DNA of 64,000 bases. It comes from Crambe crambe. Taxonomy: Eukaryota; Porifera; Demospongiae; Poecilosclerida; Crambeidae. The notes beneath the pieces are model-generated. The model did no database searches. It was given only the letters and a program-made list of their open reading frames with translations, and had not been told where the DNA came from. Below, piece after piece: positions 39,078 through 51,064 of this stretch; position 1 is the first letter of the stretch, and the number at the start of each line of letters is the position of its first letter. The stretch lies in assembly GCA_963924555.1 (NCBI GenBank), contig OZ004589.1, forward strand, positions 4,216,001 to 4,280,000. Direction: 5' to 3'. A program made the position numbers and the translations under genes.

Positions 39078-40564
39078 ATGTTTTTCGCCAGACTTTGCAG
39101 GGCTGTCAGGACACCTATCATTATTCCGAAACGAAATCTGCTCCATTCTTCTGCTGTAATTAAAGCTCAAACAAAGTTATCAGTTCCTGGGACTTATAGA
39201 TTTCCTGACCCAGACGAAAGACTAAAAAATCTTAAGTCTGGAGAGAGAACGTAAGTTTGAATACATAGCATTGTGCTATTGAGCACTCGACTCCAGCTCA
39301 TGACGTGCTTAACCAATTAGCAAGCATGATGGGGGACTCCCTTCATTAAATCATTGTGAAATACAGTGTGTAGGAAGACTACACACACTTGTTATTATGT
39401 GTACCATAGTGCGGGTCACAAAATCATTAATTGAAAGTGAGCTTACACACTAGTGGGGACTGAGGATACTAGGGTCATTCAGTGCAGTGGATCTTTTGGA
39501 AGGAGTAGCTAGTGTCTAGAGCAATGCAATATTGTAGACACATAATTATTGTGATACAGCAAGAAGGTCCTTAGTGTGTGGGGTACAAATATGCCTAACT
39601 TGCTAACTCACTGCCAATATGATTTTTTGTGCCAACCTTGGGTAAGCACTCACCATTTTTACCCTGCACATGCATGCGCAGCAAGGGGTAAAGTGATCAG
39701 GCTTCCGTGTGTGTATGTATACAAATCTGAATGTCACCTTAGCGGTAGACTTGTGTTGTGAAGCACTGGAAGAGGCTTCTGCATTCACTTTATAAATTCT
39801 TTTGACAGCTTTAGCCAGTGATGATTTCTGCACTCGACAATTCTGAAGCGAATTATGCACTTACTTTTAAAGTGCACTGCATGTACACTTAAGGCCACAC
39901 ACATAGCCTCCGGGAAACAGCAACCTCTCTACAAGACCATTCCACCCAGCTTCAAGAATTGACTCTCTGAATGGCCAGACATGAAACTATACCCCCTAAA
40001 TGAGAGATTTCATACCCTGCGTGATTTTTAGATCATCAAATTTTTATTATGCATGTCGTGTACTGTAGTAGGTACGGAGTGAATTGTATACATTAAAAAA
40101 TTACGATGGTTTAACATTTAGTCTGGCCACATTCGTAGTCCCATTGTTTTCTGTCCCAGCTTCTGAAAGTTGGCTACAGAGGAAACTGCACAGGGTTTGC
40201 TTGTTATTGCTAATTTCAAAAGTTATTAATGGAAATGGCATGGTATGTGCATTGAGGGTTAACATGATTAGACATAAATGATTAGGAGCATCTTCTGATC
40301 CTGGTTCATTTTATTTAACATAAATTTATACAATATGAATCACAGGTTGCTAAGATTGATCCCCTAACAGTAGTTTCAGTATTACTAACCCTACTTTCCC
40401 ATGCCTCAGATGATGCACAAGAGAGAGACAGTAATCTGCCTTCTATCTGTCTATCTTTATGTCTGTTTGTCTCCAGGTTTGTCCTGGAAGATGCAAATCT
40501 TAAAGATCTTGTCCCACATAGGATCCAAAAACATGGTGAATCCATATTTGGCTCCTGGCAATAA
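39078..40564 (+). CDS. Small, probably mitochondrial protein (86 aa), family not recognised
   Basis: Two exons (39078-39250 with donor AAC|GTAAGT, and 40477-40564 with acceptor CTCCAG) join in phase 2 to give 86 residues. The N-terminus MFFARLCRAVRTPIIIPKRN followed by LLHSSAV has Arg residues and no acids, typical of a mitochondrial presequence with cleavage near HSS. The mature part contains GTYRFPDPDERLKNLKSGER and ends HRIQKHGESIFGSWQ. The stop TAA is part of a CAATAAAATC string, so the coding end overlaps an AATAAA hexamer. I do not recognise the family; a small respiratory-chain accessory subunit or mitoribosomal protein would fit the size. The exon join rests on splice signals, phase and sequence character. 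The intron (1226 nt) contains no recognised element. Confidence 0.6.
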
Positions 40565-41548
40565 AATCACCCTTACACTTATCTCAGTTTGGTCAATCCA
40601 TGTACACACATCCTTGACCTTGACACTCACTTGTGCATAGCAGCTTTAAACTGCTTTTCGATCACAAAGTTGTCTTCAAGACTAAGTAAGAGACTATATC
40701 AGTAGCCTCTCTACTGCTCTACTGGTGGAAGACTCATAACTTCTCCAGGTATGGTACCTCCACAACTTTGCTGTTTCTGACAGTGTTATCATTAAATATC
40801 ATTTATGAAAGAAAATTGTTCTAGAAGACTAAACCACTGTTTAGAAAAAACAAATATCAGATAGCTGATACCAATGCTACAATGTGTAGTGCATAATGCA
40901 TCATGGCTGTAGTTGATATAGGTACTTTTGAGCTTCATTTTTGCCATCTACCATCAGAGAGCCATTTTTCTCAGCCATTGTAAAAAAACATAGATAGTTC
41001 TTGTAGTGATTGACGATCCTTAAATACTTGGCATGGGCATGACTGAAGAATTGCTTCCTACAGGCTTGCAGCACTGTTGAGATAGAGACACATCAGCCAA
41101 AAATCTGACTAAAAGTGGAGACCCCACTTCAAATTATAGGGTCCCCACTCTTTTGTGGCTTTTTTTCAAGGGCAACTGCATACTAAGCCCCTAGCCCTAG
41201 CCTAGCCCTAATAAAATATGGAGAAAAAAATTATTATGTGCAATAATGGTTCATGTATGCACATGATTGTTGATCATGATGATGTACTTGTAACGCAGTA
41301 TTGTATGTTATGTTGTGGCAGTATAATTGACAATGAATTAATTGAATTTCTTTCAGTGTGGCTATTTTTGCTATTATTTCTCTGTCTATTGGTTTCATTG
41401 CCTTGAAGACAACATTTTCAAGTAAGACATGATGACAGTGCAATGATAAGTAGATCACCAAAATTAATAGCAATGTGCCAGTTTTATCTTTCTTATACTG
41501 TCCCCATTGCTTACACATATTGAATGATTCTTATTTTCTTTCTTATAG
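40565..41548. other. Intergenic/upstream region of the guanylate kinase gene
   Basis: No coding segment was recognised. The interval must contain the guanylate kinase promoter and probably a 5' UTR exon, because the start codon lies two bases after a splice acceptor (TTTCTTTCTTATAG). A short CCCTAG-repeat occurs near 41190. Confidence 0.4.
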
Positions 41549-41550
41549 AA

Positions 41551-44500
41551 ATGTCATCCAAGACATCAGAAAATAAAGAATTAAAACAGTTACCTGTTCT
41601 GGTCATAGCTGGTCCCTCTGGCTCTGGTAAAAGCACACTTTTAAAGAAGCTATTTCAACAATATCCTGATACGTATGCCTTCAGTGTCTCACGTTAGTAT
41701 TAATTTTATTAGGTACATATTATTATGTAGCTCTATTTAAGTTTGCCTTAAAGTAGTATTCTTATTATTTCTTTGCAGACACCACTAGAAAGCCCCGTCA
41801 TGGTGAGGTAGATAAGAAAGGTGGGTCAATATAAACACTATGATGTGCAGTGTTCATGTGTAGTATCACAGTATCATGTGAGGGGAAGGTCTGTAAGTTC
41901 ATGTGGGTTAAGTACTATATGCAAAGGGGTTAATACATAGATACTATAACCTCTGGATATGGGATTGGAAACAGCTGATTCACACGAGATTTTAGAATAC
42001 TATCTGTGTTTGCTGAGTCAGCAAAGACATTGCTAGCAGCAGTAGCTAAGGCAATTATTTTGCCTAATAGTTGTAGCAATGGCTGAAGCAATAAGAGAAA
42101 CTTCTTCAAATGCAAATAAACATATAGATTGTAGCCTTGGAAACCAGCTATTATAGCTAATTATGACTATGTAATTCGTTGTTTAGGCCATTCTCAGTCT
42201 GAGATATTCATTCAGGCATTTGGAAGATGATCGGTTTAAACTTCCTTCATCAAATGCTTCTGCATATTTGGAGAGTTATATGGACTGCAAGAATGAATGT
42301 CAGCTATCAAGTTTTGCTGCTTTACTCCATAGCAGAACTTTCCGTTGCAGTAGTCATCCAGTATTGTAGGAGTTGACATTCAAACATTCGAAAAACTTAT
42401 CAAACATAGAAATAAATTTGACTGTTTCATTAGTATCTGGTCTTCCCATCAAATACAATGCCTTGCTCACTGTTTCACTCATAACCTATTATCATGTGTG
42501 ATGTAGCTAGATGATGCCTGAGTGGCCAAATCTACTCTCATTTTTGAGAAAGATGTGAGATAAACATGCTCATGTTTTAGCTTTGGGGCACAAGAACTCT
42601 CTCTTAGCTGCATCTCTGTGATAGAGACTAAGCAATTGGCTTCATTTGATTTCTTTGCCATTGCACTAGAAATAATTATTTTAAAAAATGTAATGTGAAT
42701 GTGGAGGGTCTGAGGAGAAGTATAGCTGCTTCTCGTAGCATATGGGTTTGTCACCTTGTATACTACTTCACCATGCAGAAGCTCCATCAGCAGTAGCAGC
42801 TAGCACCTTCAAACCAATTCTTTCCTAGTGATACTGATTCCCAGAAAACAGTAAGTTACCAGATACTGTGGCACATGGAAATTGGGAATAGGGGAATTGA
42901 AGTGATGAGAAGAGACCTCAAACCATAAAAATGAGCATTGTCTTGGCCAATGGTTGGTCATCAGTTGTCTCATTTCTCTCCACTAGCTGCTGAATCTGGA
43001 GCTGTTGGTTTGGTTGTGTCTCCGATATTGGCAAATCCAATGAGTGCTCCAGAGTGTTTATTGTACACAAGGTCTTCCCTCAGGTGCATTTCATCCATGA
43101 CAAATACTACACATTTCTCCCATTCTTTTGCCTGATCAGGTTTGGTAGCATCTATAAGCTGTTTATCCACTTTGACAGAGAATCCTGTGGTGGATTGCAC
43201 TATATATAGTCCCTCAGATTTCACTGAGGATGGCAGCACAATGCAGCCACTGTTCCTAAGGATCTCATAGGTTTGCTACATTTATCATTAAAGGATACTG
43301 ATCATGCATTTATCAAGGATGTTCCCTTCTGTTCCTGTTCCCAGAGAAGTTTTTGAATTGAAACTCAGCATTGACAATGCCTCTGTTTGCTTTCATCAGA
43401 TCTTTGTGAGTAGCTTCATCCACATCTACTCCTATCTCCTCAGTGATCTGAGAAAGATGACAGCTATCGATATTTGACGTGGGTGCTAGGGGCTGTACTT
43501 GCCACTAGAGCAATCATACCCTGTTATAAATTTGGTCACATAATACTGGTACAGATACCCCATGAACTATACATGGTTGTAACTAAAACTCAACTCCTCT
43601 AACTATGCACATACAAAACTACTTTTATGTAGCTACAACATCTCCCAGACTGGTAAATTGAGTACACAATTACACATGTTAATGGCCTTACAAAAACCCC
43701 AACATTCAAGTCTTAGAAAAAAAAGCATTCAATAACAAATTTATCTCTATTTGGTGCAAAGTTAAATGCAAAATAGTTTAATTCAGTACAGAAAACATTT
43801 CGAATTGACCAACCATGAACTGCCATATCAATGAACTAGGGTTCAAAATATCAAAATGAGTAGTATAAGTGTTAGATAAAAGTTTTCTTACCAGCTCACT
43901 CTATTCATCTGCTTCAGAGCTGTCTTTATTATCAAAAAAAATTACAACGCGGAGTGCATGCAAGCAAATCAATAGTTGTCATGGGCACAAGTGAGCCTGT
44001 GTCCAGAGGTTATAGTATCTATGGTTAATACTACCAGTAGTCCCAAAGGGGTTATTAAGTGCCTTATTCAGAATTTTTGTTATGTTGATCTGAATGGCAG
44101 ATTATCACTTTACCACACAAGAGAAGATGCGCAAAGCAATAGATGATGGAGAGTTTATTGAGTGGGCAGAATACTCGGGAAACTTGTATGGCACTAGGTA
44201 AGCTGGTTAGGGTTGCAGGACAGTTTGTTCTAGATACAATTGTACAAGTAAAGGAAAAAATATTTATTCTAAATAAAAAAGTGTGCACGTGCAGTTCAAA
44301 AAAATTCAGCAATAAGAGAGCGAACTTCAGTCAAGTAACCCCTTACCCATCACCAACTACGAGCCAACTATTCCTACTTCACTCCCACGATGAGATATAA
44401 TTTAAGGGAGTGAAGTAGGAATAGTTACCTCATAGTTGGTGATGGGTAAGGGGTTACTTGACTGAAGTTCACTCTCTTGTTGCTGAACTTTTTTGAATCG

Positions 44501-46195
44501 CACGTGGACAGTCATCCCTACTTCTCTTTTTTATTTAGAATAAATATTTTTTTCCTTTACTTGTTCATCATTGTAATGCTGTATTATTTTTATTACAGGC
44601 AACTGGATGCTATCAAAAGTTAAAGTTCACGTATTGTAGCTATGATTGTAGTTCATTGGAGATTTCATCATTCTGATCTGGAAGATCTGACCTAATTTTG
44701 TATATAATTTTTAAGGCCTTTACTTATATGTACCTGATATGCTGTTGCATCAAGGGTTGATTCATAACCAGACTAGTGCCTAGGGTTTACGCTCTGAGCA
44801 TCGAGAGACCGAGAAAGTTAATGAAGATTCACTAGTCAGTTGCGAGGTCAAGGTCCAAGAATCACGTGTACGGGCGGGGCATAAAAATGTCTGCCTCTTT
44901 GTAGGTTGAAAGCTAACAAGTTGGAAAATGACGTGCTATTTTTAGGTAAAGGATTATAGTGCAGTCATTTCTGAGTAGATTGGTATAAGAATTATAGCAT
45001 TTGAATGAATCATTTCTGAAATAAGTTATTTGATGATGACGATGAACGACCAGATGAAAACGGCAATTTTTGAAGTCGCTGTAAAATGATACTGCTTTGT
45101 TCTCTGCTCTTCATATTTGAATCCTAGCATGTTGAAGGTGTTCTGTCTTCAAGTTAGGAGTTGCTGGCTGCAGGAGGTAAGTATTCTGGAGTTATAAAAG
45201 AAAATATGAAGTACTACTCCAATGGAGCATCCGTGCCATCCCTACTCAGAGAGTACTATTGTACTCTCTGATTTTAACTATTTTTAGGTGTGACAATATT
45301 TTATTTATTTATTTATTTATTTTTTGTAGTGTGCAGTCTGTGAAAGATTGCCAAAAACAAGGAAAGATATGTGTACTGGATATTGATATGCAAGTAAGCT
45401 GTCCTTTGGGTCCCTTTGGTCGTTGGTCCATGATATTACTGATTCACTAGAGCAGGGGGATGTTTTCATGCAAAATTAGACATATTTGAGGCTACTGCTT
45501 TTCAATTACTGCACTTTAGGCATGTATTATCAGTATCTGGGTCTATTATTTTTGGAGAGGTGACTTAAGCAAACATTCATCCTTGTCAGGGAGTTCGAAG
45601 CATCAAAAAAACTGGACTGAATGCATTTTATGTACACATCAAACCACCGTCATTGGAAGAGTTGGAGAAGAGGTTAAGAGCTAGGAAAACAGATACAGAT
45701 GAAGCTGTGCAGAAGAGACTGGAAGTGGCAAAGACAGAATTAGAATATGGTATGTGATTATGATCCCATAGATGTATAAAATCAGACTTCCTTTCCTCCA
45801 TATACTGCAGCTGCTCATCCTGGCAATTTTGATCATACCATTGTCAATGATGATGTGGAAATAGCTTATAAAAGTCTGGACACTATCCTTAAAAAGGTAT
45901 GCATTAATAATAGGCGACAGAGCTTACAAGTGGCTGATCAGATATATTATAGGTGCATGGTGAGCTACTAATAGTACCTAGTGTAATTTACCTGCAACAG
46001 CTTGAAAGAAATAGTTTCTTGTTATTATAAAGTGGATCTGTGGTATGAGTTCTAGGACACTGCTTTCTCTAATGCTTTATCATTAAAGTATGTAAAGCCA
46101 CCCTCAATATTCCTGTCCAGTCAACCAGTCTAATGATTAAATCAAGATATTACAGTATTCTCTCTTTCACACAGAAAATAGGAGAAATGCCATGA
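41551..46195 (+). CDS. GUK1: Guanylate kinase
   Basis: Seven exons encode 203 residues: 41551-41692, 41779-41820, 44101-44197, 45330-45393, 45590-45749, 45811-45896 and a short last exon 46175-46195. The enzyme phosphorylates GMP to GDP with ATP in the cytosol. The P-loop GPSGSGKST is at 21-29. [12 protein letters not shown] and DYHF form the GMP-binding region, [16 protein letters not shown] matches the GMP site, and [18 protein letters not shown] and [14 protein letters not shown] (lid) are typical. Compared with the family motif YGTSKxAV, three residues are missing at the 44197/45330 junction (GTS-VQSV); a 9-nt microexon in the 1.1-kb intron would explain this, otherwise the protein has a short deletion. 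The last exon (KIGEMP) is inferred from its strong acceptor and phase. Introns carry a dead transposon and a foldback element. Confidence 0.92.
42970..43470 (-). pseudogene. Decayed transposase fragment (THAP9/P-element-like), antisense in the GUK1 intron
   Basis: On the minus strand, sequence around 43460-43380 reads [19 protein letters not shown]. The frame 43239-42970 reads [19 protein letters not shown] followed by [20 protein letters not shown] and [11 protein letters not shown]. The DEM-x-[IL]-x-x-x-LVY-[DN]-K-x-[ST]-G-x-[LI]-[IV]-GF pattern is the RNase-H-like catalytic start of THAP9/P-element-type transposases; the Asp of DEM corresponds to the first catalytic acid in that family. 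Stops and frame changes separate the pieces, so it is inactive. Confidence 0.65.
44244..44564. mobile_element. Foldback MITE in the GUK1 intron
   Basis: The left arm (ACAAGTAAAGGAAAAAATAT ... CTTACCCATCACCAACTA) is mirrored by the right arm (TAGTTGGTGATGGGTAAGG ... CCTTTACTTGT) across a small GATGAGATATAATTTAAG centre. The arms are ~150 bp and ~90% alike by eye. No ORF. It starts about 47 nt after the exon that ends at 44197. Confidence 0.85.
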
Positions 46196-46383
46196 CAAAT
46201 TTAATAACATTTTTGCTGTTGTACGCATCTTTCAACTTCTTGATGTTCTTTTATATCCATTATATGTTTAAAGGTTCAAAATTCAAAATTAATAATAATT
46301 ATCATGAATGAAAGGTGGGCAACATAGTAACCAGTAAAAAAATTGAAACAGGGAAATGGGTACTGAGTGTATCTGCTGCTGTT

Positions 46384-46979
46384 TTATGCATTTGCCTGTT
46401 CACAAGCATCAATCCAGTCACTATAGACATCAACAGCTTCTGATAAATCTGTATGCATCCAGCGTGGCATAAAATTAATAACAAACTTCAGACCCATCAA
46501 GATAACTTGCATGTAATAGGAGTTTGAAAATCCTCCAAACACACTCTACATCTGATAGTACCAGTATTACGCTGCCTGTCCCTGGATATTAAAATTTGTG
46601 CATGTGGAAAAGTTAACAAGAAGAGGTTCCCTTCATAAAAAAATCAGATACTACCATACACTAATGCTTATTGCAAGACATTCTTTATACAGAATTTAAT
46701 CAGTGGCATGCAGTAGTTAGTGTTATTCTGAATAAAGGGGTGTCAACCTTCCCATACACATTGAAGCAAACGAGTAATTTTGGTTCACTAATAAGTATAC
46801 TAACTTGAAAGCTGGAGAGTCATTCACTTACTAACTAGCTATACTTAACGTATTCTCACGCACATGTCCACTTCACAAGATTTCTCGTGGTTGCAAAAGG
46901 GACAGGTAAATTGACTTTCCAATGGACCCGTCATCTTCTTCTTGGGTGGAGGTTTTCTCTTGCTCTTTCGGCGACCCAT
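46384..46979 (-). CDS. ELOF1: ELOF1, transcription elongation factor 1
   Basis: Three minus-strand exons encode exactly 83 residues, the human ELOF1 length: 46979-46864, 46581-46511 and 46448-46384. The start [15 protein letters not shown] is the conserved basic tail. [16 protein letters not shown] supplies the first zinc Cys pair and CRVCLED the second. The end [20 protein letters not shown] matches the C-terminal helix. The factor binds RNA polymerase II and helps elongation and transcription-coupled repair in the nucleus. The second intron (46510-46449, 62 nt) has a GC donor (T|GCAAGT) and normal AG acceptor; no GT reading restores the conserved YLSE junction. The first intron uses AT|GTGCGT. 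The gene is convergent with guanylate kinase and divergent from receptor A, 166 bp away. Confidence 0.95.
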
Positions 46980-47145
46980 CTCATCAGTTACAGTAAAGTG
47001 ACACAACTTTCTAGTACAGATATTAGATTTTATAACAGCAGATTGCAGCGTTGGGCAACAGTTGTGCAATACACTACACACAATAGAACTCTAAATAATG
47101 CACACGGCCCAGTTCTGCACATGCGCGATGACGACGGCAATCAAT
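46980..47145. promoter_or_regulatory. Divergent promoter region between ELOF1 and receptor A
   Basis: 166 bp separate the two opposed start codons. TGCACATGCGCG (47116-47127) is one mismatch from the NRF1 palindrome and is just upstream of the receptor start. Sharing of one promoter by a housekeeping factor and a surface receptor is inferred from spacing. Confidence 0.55.
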
Positions 47146-50100
47146 ATGGCAATGATAAGGTGAGTCTTGCTAGCTTAGATCGAATGTGACTTTGTCATCC
47201 TCTTTTACACACAGACTCAGCGATACTTCGTTTGTACTGTTGATTATGATTCTTTCTGGATTCTGCTGTGGACAAGACCCGTGTTCTGTTGTACATGATT
47301 ACAGTGTATCCCAGAATGGTTCTGATACAATCATGTGCATTCACCCTACTACCAATGAATCTTGTGGCACTTTAGATTACTTAGTTCGCCGGATTTTCGA
47401 GTGTGCACGGATCAAAATACTAGACAATCAAAATCTCACTAATTATCTGTTCATCCAGTCTGCTTTTGAATTAACATTTGTTGGTGAGGAAAGTAGTCAA
47501 CCAGTGATTATCCAATGTGAAAATAGTAGTGGAATATTTTTTCGTTCATCGCATCGAATTCGTTTACAAAACCTACACTTTATAGGCTGTTCCCTCAATG
47601 TTACCGAGTTTATTGATAAAGATGATATTACATCTGATTTGTCATCTGTTACATTCAGTGGTCCAGGATCAAAGGATATTGAAATTACAGGTTGCATATT
47701 TAACAGTTTCGTGGGGTCATCTCTTTTATTTGTTGATATTAATGGCAGCATACCGGTAGTTATCACAGATTCCATTTTTCAAAACACGGATACTTATTCA
47801 ATAGGAGATGTAGGTCTCCATGGAGCACGAAGTGGGGGTGTGGTCATACGACACACTATGGATACTGTGTGTAAGTACCTAATCAATAATTGCACATTCA
47901 CTGGAAATTTAGAAGTGCCCAACAACACAGCATGCCCTAAAGACGATTATCTGGAATCTGATGAACATTATGGTTATGGTGGTGCTCTGGACATAAAAGT
48001 CTCTTCCCAAGATTTAGCCACAGAGATTCTGATTGATAACTGTTCTTTTCTAGGTAATAGGGGGCTACACGGAGGTGCAGTTTGCTTTAGGGGTATCGGT
48101 CAAAATTCGATAAGTGTTATCAACTTCACTCGCTCCAATTTCATACTCAATTCTGCCTGTTCTCAAGGTGGTGCCATTGCATTAGTGTGTAATCCTAACC
48201 ACCAGCCATACAGCAACACTAAAAACATGACGGTAAATGTACATATGGAATCTTGCTATTTCTTTAACAATAGTGCATTTTGGGCTGGAGGGGTTGCTGT
48301 ATATCATAAAGATCATAACCCTCCAGGTGCTCGAACTCGAATTGTCCTAACTGCTAATGGATCTCTCTGGGAAAAGAACAATGCATATACCGGTGGGTTT
48401 GCTCTTGGACTGGACGGTTCAAATATCTCAAATTCTGAGATCACAACAAGTCTGTTTGCATGTAATTTCACTTCCAACACCAATAAGGGGTACTATGATA
48501 ACATAAATGCTATTGGTGCTGTTTCCATTGGTTTTGCTGAAGTCCTTATTTCTGGGAACACTGTTTTTGAACATAACTTTGGAACATCTCTCCTAGTTAA
48601 AGACTTTTCAAAAGCTAATTTTTCGGGGAACATCACCTTCATTCACAATTATGGCATTAATGGTGCAGCAATCCATCTTCAGAATTCAGCTTACATCCTA
48701 ATAAAGTCACCATCATACGTCCTGTTCAGAAATAACAGTGCGATTGTTAGTGGTGGTGCCATCTTCTCAAAACCTATATATTCTTCTAAAGAAATCCCTT
48801 GCATACTGAAGTTTGATGAATTGTATTCCCCAGACAAGATCAAAGTGATATTTCAAAACAATACTATTTCGAATATCTATGATCAGTCAATTTTTATTGG
48901 TAACCCCCAAAAGTGCAATCAGACAATAATATTGGAAGATTTCAGTTTTGAACCTGATATAGGTAATCAAGTGTTGACTATCCCGAAAGAAGTGGTGATC
49001 ACCACTAAGCCAGAGCTGGAGAATGGTACACTTAAAGTAATGTTGGGAGAAAGATTCTACCTGCATCCTCAAGTGACAGATGAGTTCAACCACAATTCAA
49101 CAGCTCAGGTGTATCTAGCAGTTCTGCCAGCTGAAAACAAATATTTTTCTGATGTGCCAAATTTTACTTTGGTTGGTCCTAGTTCAATTGGTTTGAATAA
49201 CTTCACAAAGAACAACGAACTTTTTATAACAGGATCTTATAGTGCTGTCAACTCTACCTTCATAGTTGAATTTTTCTTTGACAAGTCCTCTTATCGTTAT
49301 GGCAACACTCAGCTCAATATCGCCTTGATTCCTTGTAAACCTGGATATAGTTACTCCAATGAAACAAAGATATGTGAATGTGTCAAAGATAGCAGCATCA
49401 TCATCTGCCCTTCTCAAAGCATCACTCTGGCATGTATGAAAATAGGTTACTGGTATAACTCAGACACACACAGGTCTCTTCCTTGTCCAGGTGTAAATTG
49501 TAATTATTCCAGTGGATGCCCAACTTCAACTAAAAACTGTTCAGTGATACCTGGTTATTGCAGCATATCTAATTCAGACAGTGTCTGTTGGAATGGAAGA
49601 GGTGGTAAATTGTGCTCACAGTGTAAAGAAAACTATTCATTTACATTTGCAGCTTACATGTGTGTGCCTAATACTCTCTGCACTACCAAAAACACGGCTT
49701 TAATGGTGCTGGGTGTATTTTGCTACTGGCTTTTGTTCATTGCTGTGGTTCTTGTAATTCTTGTACTTGACCTTAGTCTGGGATCTGGATTCATGTATGG
49801 TATTGTTTACTACTTCAGTGTGGCAACTTTATTCACTGACAGCACTGTCACAACTCCTGCTTTGAGAAGTATAATAAGTCTTTGTGTTGCCATGACTCAA
49901 CTTGATCCTCGCCTCTTTGGAGAATTTCCTTCATCTCCATGTTTTGTACAGCAATGGGACAATGCTTTATATCACTTGATGTTTCGCTACGTTACACCCG
50001 TTTTTATCATCAGTGTGATTTTATTCATAGTCTGGATATTTAGAATTCGTTGCTGCCATTGCCCGAAGAGAATTTCTCTTGCTGAAAACTCGCCAATACA

Positions 50101-51064
50101 TGCAATTTGTATACTTATTCTTTTCTCATACACTTCATTATCCCAGACCAACTTCCGAATACTCCGTCCAATCATTATTGATGGGAAACTCTATGTCTAT
50201 GAAGCTCCAAGTATTCCTTATTTAGATCGAACTCGGCACCTTCCTTATGCTCTGTTTGCAGTGTTTGTTGAGGTCTTCATCACTTTACCTATATGCCTTT
50301 TGTTGCTTTTTGCACCTTGCTTATCTAGGTGTGTCAACTTTGTCAAACTTCGACTAAAACCCATTTTGGATGAGTTACAAGCATGCTATCATCCAGAATG
50401 TCGTTGGTTTGCTGGATTTTTTTTCCTAGCCCGGCAACTTACATACTTGACAAATTGCATAGCTTTGTCTGGGCAAGATTTACCCCAAATGAATGCTCTC
50501 TTACAAACACTCTGTGTCTTCATTCTGATTGTGCATGTATCTTTCCAGCCATACATCAAAAAGTGGCTCAATGTACTTGACACTGTTTTGCTCATAGATA
50601 TTCTACTTCTCTCCTTTCATGCTATATCTGCTGCTGATCCTATGCAATTCTCGGGAATTAATCGGTTTTTCCATCAAGCTATTCCTTTTACTCTTACTTT
50701 GGTACCGGCATGTTATCTATTTGGTGTTTTGGTGACTCTTTTGTTAAGAAAATTCTTTATGTGGCTTAAAGATGTTCGCTTCTTTAAATTTTTCACTGCT
50801 AGAAAGAGCAAGACGTGTTGCAAACCAGCACAGACTTGTACTTCGACTTCAGTACATATTGATCACAACTCAGACAGTATTGAAGATAGAACTTTCACTG
50901 ATTCTTTCTTCAGAGATGGAGGTGAGAGGGAGCCATTGCTTGCTGGTGATGATTCAAATTATGGAAGTAAAGGCCAAGGAGATAGTAGGCATTCTACAAC
51001 GAGTTCGAGAGTGTCCATTTTAAATCGTTTCCCTCCTCATAAGGATAAAGCCTCAACTAACTAA
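47146..51064 (+). CDS. Giant beta-helix multipass membrane protein (receptor A)
   Basis: A 14-nt first exon (47146-47159, donor AAG|GTGAGT) joins 47215-51064 in phase 2, giving 1287 residues with an ideal signal peptide: MAMIRLSDTSFVLLIMILSG, cleaved near FCCGQ. Residues ~25-560 are a repetitive, N-glycan-rich right-handed beta-helix with recurring GGA[VI], F-x-N-N and G-x-[ST]-x-x-[FL] turns (for example NNSAFWAGGVAV). A cysteine-rich module follows at ~720-825, including CSQCKENYSFTFAAYMC. About ten hydrophobic segments start at ~833 (ALMVLGVFCYWLLFIAVVLV) and run to ~1183. The cytoplasmic tail has EREPLL, an acidic dileucine sorting motif, and ends FPPHKDKASTN. It shares the full design with receptor B downstream. 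The role is unknown; surface recognition or adhesion would fit. It is not a classical GPCR by any motif I can see. Confidence 0.85.

Noticed and set aside
41180-41215. Telomere-like CCCTAG repeat (also near 35938)
   Set aside because: Only two to four imperfect units; too short to be an interstitial telomere.
41218-41518. Opposed ORFs of 62 and 94 codons upstream of guanylate kinase
   Set aside because: Hydrophobic AT-rich composition, no splice context or recognisable motif.
42181-42369. Plus-strand open stretch in the GUK1 intron
   Set aside because: It lacks a start and good splice sites and lies beside a decayed transposon; probably part of the relic.
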